NCBI RefSeq assembly: GCF_001949145.1
Contig: NW_019091393.1
Span: forward strand, 772,887 to 836,886
Direction: 5' to 3'
From: Acanthaster planci
Taxonomy: Eukaryota > Echinodermata > Asteroidea > Valvatida > Acanthasteridae
DNA length: 64,000 nucleotides
Shown here: positions 50,901-61,038 of the stretch, in pieces
Position numbering within the stretch: the first letter of the stretch is position 1
Layout: the number at the start of each line of letters is the position of its first letter
Program-made: the position numbers and the translations under genes
Notes under the pieces: generated by a model
What the model was told of the DNA's origin: nothing
Database searches by the model: none
What the model saw: the letters and a program-made list of their open reading frames with translations, nothing else

Positions 50901-53900
50901 AGTGAAGAATTCTGTTCTGCTGACAGCAACAGATGCAATAATATTGACAACCTGTTGAAGTTATGGCTAGATGGAACACAAATACGCCCTCTTGTGGTGG
51001 AGTTATACATTACAGCAATCTCACCCTTCAGTAATGAGATACAACTCAAGACTTTATTTCCAAAATGCGATAAGCACCATTTCGGTATCTTTCAGAATCC
51101 TTCCATCACTCAGTTGCCTGCATTCAGTTTCTACCGTTTTTGGACGCTGAAAACAACTTTAATGAGTCAAGATAGTGAAAAGGAAGTTTAGGGACACGTG
51201 GTACACCACTGAAGCTCATGGATCTTTCGTTATTGTGGAAAGATTGCATTTTGGGATTCAGTATATCTCATTGTGGAAATAAACCCTTCAACTGCAGTTT
51301 AGACATTGAAGCAGAGGCTTTTGAAGTAATTTCTTACATTGACAGGGACAACGTTTTAACACTGTCATTTAAAAGTACATTTTTTTTCAACTCAGCATTA
51401 CAATTCCATTGCAATTAAGCACAATACATGTTAACATCAATATCATGGGATAGCCTTGCTCTTCTGTTCAAAGTCACTTCAATCGACTTCACGTACCTGC
51501 GCCTGAAGCTGTTGAATCAACTGCTCTTGCCTCTTCAGTTGTGCCAAGGTGTCGTTGTCTACATTCCCACCCCCTGTGTCCCAGTCTCCACGTGCACCTT
51601 GCATGTCCTGGCCTACCAGTGGCTGTTGATGCACTTCCTGTGTTGGTCCAGAGGGAGGGAGTGCGTCAGGTGGAATATCCTTCCTGTTGGCACCCTCCGA
51701 GGCATGTCCTGTAGATATCAGTGGTGGTCCTTGATGTCCAGGTAAGGTGTTGTTTGGTATAGCACTGGGTGAGGAAACTACCATGTTAGAGGGGTGGGAA
51801 CCAACTACACTGGTAGGTGAAGACTCTGCCTGATTTGGGTAGGGAACTGCATGAGATGCCTGGGGGGTACCAGTTAATATTGGCGGAGTACCAACTGCAG
51901 TATGCCTGGGACCATGTGGAGGAGGAACTGGATGAGGATTTGGCATGGAGGAACTTCTCTGAGCATTATGACCTTCATAGGGAACATTATTGAGGGTGCT
52001 TGCTGTGCAGGTTAACGTGGTAATTGGATAAGAATGGTTGATGGGCGAGCTGCCTGACAAACCAGACGAAATCTTCGGAGTGGCAGATATCAAATGGGAG
52101 GCAGTGTGGCCGGAGGTAGTTATGAGGGTTGGGGAGACTTTAGAATCCGTTAACAAGGGCCTGTTGTTTGGAAGATTATCTGAGGGGTTTGGACTACGGT
52201 GATCTACTGTTCCTGAGCTTGGATCTTGTGGGGGGACTCCTGAAGTTTGATGAGACGATGGATGTCGGAGGTGGGGTCCTCTTCGAGCCTGGGATTCGGT
52301 GGATTGCGAAGCCTGACGACTCTGTACTGGATGGGGACGGGGAACTGGACCATTGGAGTGATGGTTCATCTGGGATGATGACGCTGGCACCGGGTAAGAC
52401 ATCCGTCGTGGAGGTGGACAACCCTGTTTTTGTGGTGGAACAGTCTGATGACCCCCGACCTTTGAGGGCAAAGTACGCTGCAGGACCTCACTCTTCCTGG
52501 ATGTGGGTCTTGGAGGCTTCCTACGAGGGGTGGAATCACCATGAAGCACCTGATTAGTCTGTCGTACTTTGGGTGGTGCTGGTCCATGGGGCTTAGCCCG
52601 TGGCTGTTGGATTCTTCCATTTTGAGCCAAGGAAGGGGTTACTGTTGGCTTCATGCCAGGTCGGGATGGCTCGATTTTACCTTGTGGATTGTGAGGATTT
52701 GACAGTAAGGATTTCTCCCCATCACGAGCCAGGTTAGTGTTGACAGGTTTCAATGGGCCTGATCTGCCAGCTGGAGCACCTGAATGACCCACTTTCATCC
52801 CTCGTCCGATGAGACCCTCTTGACCGTTTGACCCAATTCCAAACGGGTAATTTTCTTGTGCAGCCTGAACATCACCTGCCACTTGGTGTCTGGGATTTCT
52901 GTAACCTTCTGGCAGCTCTTCTTGAGGGATGACCTCACCCAAGGGGGCTGGGGGGTCCACCAGTTCTTGGGGGTGGGGAGGCTGACCCAATTCTTGCTGA
53001 TCCGCGATGAAGCTGTCAAAGATCACAGACAGCTCCGGCACGCTTGGTTTCACAGTTGGGCTCTAAAGAAAAGACAATCACACCAGACTTCAGAGCTGAT
53101 TCAATCTCAATAATTCATCTCTGATTAAATATTCAATTTTGCAAAAATCAATCAAATATCTGAATATCTTAAACGGAACAACAGGACTTAGCCAACCTGT
53201 TCACCATCAGGGTTTTACTTCTTCTGGGCAGTCAAAGATTTGTAGTCAAAATTTACTTTGATTTGTACAAACTGTGCAGAGATATCCAAAACCAAATAAA
53301 TGCTGGCAGGAGAGAAAAACACTCCACCTCTTATTCAGAAGAGACCATAAGAAAGGACATGAGCACAAGGGACGTGAACAGTAGGTTGAGGACAACGTCA
53401 CTGTTTTGAAGTTAACATTTCGCCAGACCAATTTCACTGTTCCTCGTAGTTCTGATGTGAGATGCATATCAGCGGATAGCATCCATGATGAAAGGAAAAC
53501 AAGGAAAGTCAGAGAGCAGAATAAGACGACTTGGCACCATTCCAAAAAACCAACAAGCTCCCACAGAAGACTTCTGAATTTTTTTAAACGTTCTTTACCT
53601 TGTCAATGAGAGGCTTGGGGCTTGGTCTGGGCATCATATGTGCATCCTCCTCTGATGCTGTGACCATGTAGGTGCTCGGAATGGGTGTCGGCTTAGGATG
53701 CGGCTTGGTTTGTATGGCTTGACTGGAACTACAGAGCAAAGAGTGCAAATTGCTTTCAAACACTGCTTTGGAATATCCAGATGACCACTGTCAACCCTCT
53801 GCAGTAATAGCGCTTGGCAAGATGACTTTATACTCCAAGTAAAACAAAACATTCTAAAGGCTAGGTCATAAGCAGCTATGGAACAGGGCTTGTCAGTGCC

Positions 53901-56900
53901 GATTATAGCTCTCAAAAACATCCCTGCTGTCAAAGATCCCAGAAGGTTAGAGTTAATCCAACAGCTTGTATCGAGTGCTTACCAGGCAGGTGTGAATTGT
54001 TGAGCTGCCTCAATGAAGGCAGCCCGGTTGGGGCCGTCCCTGGCTGTGGTCAGCTCTAGCTGGACTGGGGTGCGTGATGTGTGGTCAGTGTGCTGGAGGC
54101 AAGGGTAAGGGAGAAATGTGACCACAGGGAACACAGAGAGACACATCTATGGCAACAAACTATCCATCAAATGGACATTTCAACTTTTGCATTATTGCAA
54201 TGCATTTGCATAATCATCTTCTGCTGCATGTGTTCTAGAGCAGTATATGCTTATGACCTTTGACCTGAACAGCATGAACCGTATTACACTCTTATGTGGA
54301 ATATCAATACAACACGTTGTGCCTCCTTTTGTCCGTCATTTCAGCTCCGCAATTGTCATTCATTTAGTCCTGATCAGACATCATACACGGTTTTTTTGAA
54401 GTCTAAAATTAAAAGCACTTACATATACAATTATCAAATCAAAGAATTCCTAATCAAGCAATCATCTATGCCATAACACAATATGTGAGAGGTTGGAGCG
54501 AAGTTTGCAAAAAGTCCAACCCAAACATTATTATGGTGCTTTCGTACTTTGTAGAAATGGATATTTTCTCGGCAGCCAACCAACTCAAAGACGGGCCTGT
54601 CACCACTGAGGCTGCGACATTCATAGAAAGCTGGTTGACGATTTGTTGGAGAGAACATGACCAGCAGAAATCCTTGGTCCCCTGTGCATACTCTGTATCA
54701 CAAACACAACAAAAAAAAATTGGACTGTCTTCCACTGAGGATTCATTTCAAAACAGATTACTGATGATTTGCTGCGGCGTTTATTGTGCGAGGCTAGCCT
54801 ACTCCAGAAATATTTGGTTGCACTGAAGATACTTTCGGGTTTAGTTATTAAAAAAGGAGGAAAAAATGCCCCAAAATTGATAGAAGTGTCCACAATAAAC
54901 ATCCGACACGCCTCTTTTCAGGGAATCACATTCCTACTAAGACTCTTGGAATCTGTTCTGAGAATTCTCAAGCCAAGAAATCATCATGGATTTTGGAAAC
55001 TTCTCCCAAAAATCTGACTGCAGAGAATTTCCTGTAAATTTTGAAGAAATTGTAAAATGGGTCTTCGCTTACCGTTCACTGATACTGCTGTTGAATATAT
55101 ATCGCAGAGAACTTGCCCAAACGTTGGGACTGCAGATGTTACTAAGCCCACTCACCCATCTAAAACAAAAAGGAATGAAAATTACTAAAACACGCTGCTG
55201 TCTGGTGTGTGGTGACACAGCATAATCCCTTGCTCCTGTACTGGCAAATTCCACAGCAATACAGAAAGGGTACTGTCACTTCTTACTGTAAAGAAAATAA
55301 TCGTTGGCTTGACTTACATTCCAATCAACGGCAGAGTGCAGGCTTTAGGATCTGACTCCAGCAGAAGTAGAAGCTTGCGTGTTTGATCCATGGTGATGTA
55401 CCTAGCAAACACAAGACAGGTGCCTTACTAACAACAAGCAAAAATATTGGACACAAGATGGTGTCTGATCCCACCTGTTCCGAGGACAGGCAAAACCTAA
55501 ATTGGACAGGCAGTTTTTGCTTGTTCAAAATTTACAAGCCCTTGTTTTTCATATTAATCTCTAACACCGGTGAAAAAGTCTTAACATTTCCTTCTAAAAT
55601 ACCGAGGTGCAGTGGAAATATGGCCTCAGATAGCATCAAGGGGTGCCAGTCTCAATTTTCCTGGGAGTGGAGAGGCAGTTTTTAAATTTGGCTGGGAAGG
55701 GACAAGCAGGTATTCTAGATGAAACCCTGGCAGTAACAGTACACACACTGTTCCAAGGTAGACCTGAATTCAATAGGGCACTGAACAAGTAATTGGTCAA
55801 GGCTGCTTTGAGCTCATTCGGCAAAGAGTTCCAAAGACGATGCAAAACTAAGCCATTTTCAAAGTCTCCACAGTTTTCTGAGTGTGAAATCCAAACTTCA
55901 AGTCTTTTCACTGTGCCAAGAGGTGTACACCCGAACATCACTTGAATATTTCCCAGAAAGGATGGACCAGTGCAGATGAGTTTGTCATACTTAAATATGA
56001 TGGTAAACAGAAAAGAAGACATCTCAGGAAAGCGGTTCTGGGTGACCTACCCAGCCTTTGGACAGCCCTGAATCTCGCTCAGGTTGAGGGGCCCTGTTAG
56101 GTTTCTTGCCAGGGCGGTGGGTATGATAGGGAGGGGATTGATGGGTGTGGCCTCCAAGACGTTGCCCATGGTGATTGCCCCAATGTGGAGGTTAAAGGTC
56201 ATATCGTCGGCACTATCATAACAGCAGCACTGGATGCGCAGGGAGAGGAAATTACCGATGTCTGGTGTGTCGCGACTGCTACAGCTGTGCTCCAAAAACT
56301 GATAAAGGAAACAGAGAAAGAACGCACCAATCAAAGGAAAATGCATGCCTGGTCATTAATATGCATATCTGTCATTAATATGCATATCTGTCATTAATGT
56401 GCATATCTGTCATTAATATGTATGCATATCATTAACATACACGTTTGGTCATTAAGGTGCATAAGGCGTGATCACTCAGCCAGCCTGGTAGCTGAACTGC
56501 CACCAGGTTCCTGAACTAAATGGCCGTACTTTCAAGAACTTGGTTTCATGTTACCTCTTACATTACTCAAAAAGGATTTTGCACATTCTAAAACTTCCAA
56601 GAAACAGTAAGCAGTAGAACATTTGCTGGTGGGAGAATTTTCAATAGGAGTTGGTTTGTGGACGTAGGAAAGTGGTTCTTGTTTTAGGTTAGGAATCCAG
56701 ACAACCTCTCTCGCCTTATCAGCAAGTAACCAGACACTTGGCCAATCATGACCTTTGGGTACCACAAAGCGATATGACTCTTGATTGCACAGTTCCATTG
56801 AGAGCTTCAAACTGTATATGGAGATTGTCTATGTTTGTCGAGAAGTGAAAAACGGGCATTCAAGCTGGGAATATTGTACACTAATATATTTGTGTGACAA

Positions 56901-57789
56901 ATTAAGACTGTCAAAGAAAGGCACAAACACACCCTGACACACTCTAGCTATATTACCTTGAAGGTAGCTTTGAAGTCTTCCGTGCTGTGAGTAGTGGCTG
57001 CTTTGTCATGGCTGCTTGATAGGGTTAGGGGAATCACATGATCGCCAGGCAGTCTGGCTGTGGGCATGCGACCGGACCGGCCGGGGACATCCTGACCAGG
57101 ATCAAAGCGGTCAACAGCAATGGTCACTCCTTCCTCATCTGTGCAATGATTAAAGAGGTGGGCATGGTCAGTTGGGCCAATTTAGCAGGAATTTTGTTCA
57201 AAAAGCAAATTTTTTTCAAAGAATGCTGCAATTTGAAGAAAATCAGAAAAGTGGTAAACTTTCGGCTGTGTTTTTACCCTTGTCAGAGATCACTGAGCCA
57301 ATTAAGAAGCATCTATAAGGAAGGCTTTTCTCTTGCAGAGCATGGCGATAGGCTAGTTGCACCGACTTCTCCAAGATGTGTAGACTGATGTTTCTGTATT
57401 TTATGATATGTAACACTGTTGGCTCTCCAGTTGGTGTTCTGTCCCTGTGGAAATGAAAACAGACAAACACAAAAACTCTTACCAGAATGGCATGCTGTGC
57501 AAGCCGTTAGAGCAGAGAAAACATTTTTTGAGTGGAAAACAGGTTGAATTCAATCCGAGTTAAAATCAAATGTGCAAGAATCACAGATGCTTCTTCTCTT
57601 AAATCACAAAAATAAAAGTGTAAATACCCACCACAGGATGTCTTTGGTAGCAGGGAAGTTGAGGGGAACCGCGTCTGACCTCGGCTGCCCTTCGTATGAC
57701 TGCCTTGAATTCTGGCCTGGCTTGGTTGGGAAGTAGGCTGATCCAGGGGCATCACTATGCAAATGCCTCCGACCAATGAGTGCCGTCAT
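47976..57789 (-). CDS. STIL: STIL centriolar assembly protein (SCL-interrupting locus)
   Basis: Fourteen coding exons join in continuous phase to 1612 aa (human about 1287): 57789-57632, 57444-57278, 57138-56957, 56298-56051, 55401-55318, 55159-55073, 54692-54548, 54092-53983, 53728-53599, 53062-51497, 50861-50248, 50035-49696, 49568-49414, 48828-47976. A TGA in frame upstream fixes the ATG. The N-terminal region matches STIL ([45 protein letters not shown]). [11 protein letters not shown] (about 427-437) then [13 protein letters not shown] corresponds to the CPAP/SAS-4-binding segment. A short coiled coil (about 945-966, [16 protein letters not shown]) is the PLK4-binding region. The STAN motif, which binds SAS-6, spans about 1350-1430 ([14 protein letters not shown] ... 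[12 protein letters not shown]). The protein ends [10 protein letters not shown], as in vertebrates. It starts procentriole assembly. The long central Pro/Ser-rich exon explains the extra length. Confidence 0.95.
54902..56050. other. STIL introns 4-6 region with possible LINE relic
   Basis: Between exons 4 and 5 the minus strand reads [17 protein letters not shown] near 55790-55850, similar to the WNSLP.E...A pattern near the end of LINE reverse transcriptases. The supporting context around it is weak, so this may be a decayed insertion or chance. Exons 5 (55401-55318) and 6 (55159-55073) lie within this region. Confidence 0.3.
56344..56463. repeat. 19-bp minisatellite in STIL intron 3
   Basis: The unit ATGCATATCTGTCATTAAT recurs about four times, then decays into related words (GTCATTAAGGTGCATAAG). 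ATGCATAT is octamer-like (POU-type) and ATTAAT is homeodomain-like, but repetition alone explains the clustering. Confidence 0.85.
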
Positions 57790-58626
57790 TATGCTGACAG
57801 CGATGTCAGCGGTTCAAGCTGTTTGGAAAAAATAAAGACAGAAAGCTTCGCCAACAGATGCACAGTTAATGCTTGGCACGATTAACAATAAATAAACAAG
57901 TTTGTGGAGTATGAATTGATACTATGAGACAACAGGAACACAGATCAGAGATTCAAAAAAAAATTCTCAGGGATTTCCAGCCACATTCAGCCAGACCAGT
58001 TTTTGCATGTTTAATGAACATCATGAATTGCACAATTGTCTTTGCCAACCTAGCCTACATGTATGATGTAGAAAGATCAAAGAGTTTATGGACGCCACTT
58101 GGCACTTGACATCCCGTGCATAAACCGTGTAAGACTGGTCTGAAAAAAGTGTTTTCTCAGTAAATGACTTGGTATGTTCCCTCCTAAATTGAAATTTCTG
58201 GATATGTTTTAGCTTTCTGATAGCAAGGTCACAGTAGGGAATAATTACTAGCACCAGCATGCCAGTATATATAACTCTTCCCCTACCATGCCTACTGACT
58301 GGATTCACGGGCATGACAGGCCCACCCCTGAAGGACCTTTTAAGGGAAATAATGTTCGAGATCCATCTGTTATATATTGGTCTAGTTCTCGTGTTCAGTA
58401 CAACCAACTGGTGCAACAAAAACAGACAGCAATCTTCTAAAAACGTAGCCCTGACATTTTCTACATGACTGACGATTCATTTATTAACGTTCAAGTTCTG
58501 AAAGCATTTGATTTGGCATGTTCGGCCATTCGGGGAGTGACAAATATTGTTGAATTCTAAGTAAAGAATAACATGTCTATTTCAGAGGAGTTGAATTCAG
58601 TAAAAGTTACTCTGTCTGCTGCTTAC

Positions 58627-58860
58627 CAAACCAGAAAAAAATGAGTGAAACTAGTAAAGTCTTCAGAAGTTCTTCCGTTCAAAATCTGCCGCCGGACGCG
58701 TTCACAAAAAAATGGATTCAATTAACAGTCTGGTGCCTGTCGGACGTTACGCTGACTATCGCGGTGTCTGTTTTTTCAACCTGACTAAAAGCACGCCCTC
58801 ACCGGCACAGAAGGGACAGGCTGCTGGGAAATTTCGCGCAAACGGGAAGTTCAAGATTAG
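58627..58860 (-). promoter_or_regulatory. STIL promoter and likely non-coding first exon
   Basis: On the minus strand a strong donor TTTG|GTAAGC ends at 58627, and an acceptor (TTTCCAAACAG) lies at 57819-57820, just before the coding start, with an in-frame stop after it; I infer a 5'UTR exon. Upstream lies TTTCGCGCAAA (58832-58842), an E2F-type palindrome, in a GC-richer block (about 58690-58850). STIL is a cell-cycle gene in vertebrates, so E2F control fits. The transcription start was not located. Confidence 0.55.
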
Positions 58861-59227
58861 TTGATGTTAGGAAAAGTCCGACAAAACGGCTACATTCATT
58901 GAAGGGCCCTCAATACAAAAATTGTCAAAACTCAGAATTTGTCTTCTTTTTGCAGGCTTCGTCACCTTTTTCCAGGGGTTGTCAGCAACTTGCGAGCTGG
59001 CCGAACGTTAACAGTGAGAATTGGCCAAGATTTTTTTTAATGTGCTGCTTTATTGTTTGGTGGACATCCAGGGTATTTACTGTAAAGACGGTACATACGC
59101 ATGGGCGTAGCGGGGGAGGGGTGCTTGCCAATCCCCTGAAGAAATTTAAAAGAGATTAAAGTGGATGAAAATCATCAATTTTCCTCTAAAAAGCTGGAAG
59201 TTGGTCCATTTTCAATCTTAATGCTCG

Positions 59228-60260
59228 GAAAGTTCGCAACCTCCCAAGGGTATGGTGACAGACTCAAGACGGTGGTGACGACGATGACCAATGCATATTA
59301 TGGAAGCTCTGAAGTGGGCGGAGCCACTGACGAGGAGGAGGCATTGGAATCAGACAGAGAACGTGAGACCAGATCTGCCGACCCACCCGTCAGTTTGCTG
59401 TACAGAGACAAGAGAAAATTCTGCCACTAATCTCTTGGTGAGCGTCTGAGAGGCGGAGACATATATGTTTCACTTGTTTGCCAAAAACAAGTTTGGACTT
59501 GCAAAATGTTCAAAGATTTGATTCACAGGAAAAAGTTGAACAGATATGCTGACCGCACAGACAGAGGGTGGCCACGGCAAAGCCTTGACAACTCTGGAGA
59601 AGCAAATGGGGATGCCGATATCAGAAGATCATCCAGGCTGAACAGACTGCTTAGCCATTTAGAAGTAAATGGAAAGACTTAGTAACAATCAGCTTATTGC
59701 CCATAATGGTACCTCAAAGAAATCCAAGTGCAATCCTATAACCCATGGACCATGGTTTTGGGATCAATTTTCTCTTTGAGGATAAGTCTGTTATGAAAAA
59801 TTATAATCATGAGGTTGTTAAGACTGGAAAATTAACTTGTTACAACCAGAACTTTGTCAAAGAATGGAAATGAAGATAAAAGAATTCTGAAATCTTGGGA
59901 TGTCATAATTTGCTGTTTCTAACAGCAGAGCAGTTCATCAAGAGTTGACAGTAATGGGGCAGGTCTCAGGCGATCGTTTCACAGACAAATCAAGCAAAAT
60001 CCCACTGTACATTCCTGATGGCCCCCTTTAATGGCCAAAACCATTGTGTTGGGTTTTCCAGGCAGCAACTGTCACATAACACACAATAGTTATCACAGCG
60101 CTTACTGGCATTGGTGGGAGCCACTGCAAATGGCTAGTGATAGTGTTACTATGGTAACTGGCTTCATCAAGAAATTCATTGGAGCACCTTTTGTCGCCAG
60201 AAGCTTTAGTGATCTGCTTTTGACGAATGCTCACGTCACGGATCCATTCTTCATCATCCA
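59228..60260 (+). pseudogene. STIL pseudogene fragment (exon 12/13 and intron 13 copy)
   Basis: The plus strand repeats the sequence of STIL exon 12 (3' half, to 59437), its donor CTTG|GTGAGC, intron 12, exon 13 (59529-59664) and intron 13 (to about 60260). The peptide GATDEEEALESD with [12 protein letters not shown] mirrors STIL's [12 protein letters not shown] and [12 protein letters not shown]. It is broken: TAA at 59428-59430 stops exon 12, exon 13 has an extra A after GGAAAA, an AT insertion and an 11-base loss, and exon 14 is absent. It belongs to the inverted copy that includes GH16 gene B. Confidence 0.9.
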
Positions 60261-60489
60261 ATTGTGATCGAATTTTTTGTGGTTTTTGTTTCTTTTATGA
60301 TATATTTTAAACTCCATGCTTTACATTTGTAATAGAGTAGTTGTATATTTGAAAGGGCTTTTATGACAGAGATTAAATATTGATGTCATGGCATATCTGA
60401 GCATTTTCAGAGGAATTCCATCTTTTTGTAAAAACTCAAAAGACACTGCAAATATTACAGCAAAATGAAACAAATACTTGCAAGTATGA

Positions 60490-60495
60490 TTTATT
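60490..60495 (-). terminator. Poly(A) signal of GH16 gene B
   Basis: AATAAA on the minus strand (TTTATT on plus) lies 544 bases past the stop codon, homologous to the signal of copy A. Confidence 0.65.
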
Positions 60496-61038
60496 TCTGT
60501 AGGCACAAGTCAAACAATTTTACTCCTGCAGTTTGTATGCCCTTTCGGATATCATAATGAGGGTAGCCTCTCTTTGACATATTTCACTAACAACTGAATT
60601 GCAAGAATAGGTTACATGCAGTATTTCCTCTGCATCTGTGTATCAAGTGGCAACATTTTGTTTAAATGAAAAAAAATCAAACCTAAAAACGGAAAAGCGT
60701 AGCCCCATACCAATCAAAATTGAAAGAAAAAACCAACAAGACAGCTAAACAGCTATTAAAACAAAGAAGAAATATTGCCACTTATTCAACGGGTGAAACT
60801 TGTTTGACGAAAAAAGTTAAAACTAGTTCAGATTCATAAACAGAAACGCAATAAGTTCAATTCATTAAAATTAAAGGGTCAAAGGGCATTACCGGTCAAC
60901 AGCTATTAAACAAACATGCAACATTGTCATTCCGAGTAGAACATTTCAAGACTAAAAGTCCTTAAAATCCGAACGATAGCATGAACCGTTCCGCACAACA
61001 GTTCAGACAAGAACTGGTCAGGACGCCAAGGTTCTCAA

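Noticed and set aside
52168-52557. 129-aa plus-strand frame inside STIL exon 10
   Set aside because: Antisense to a well-supported STIL exon; open only because of proline/serine codon bias on the other strand.
56532-56810. Additional STIL exon in intron 3
   Set aside because: The minus frame has no similarity to STIL, and exons 3 and 4 already join in phase.
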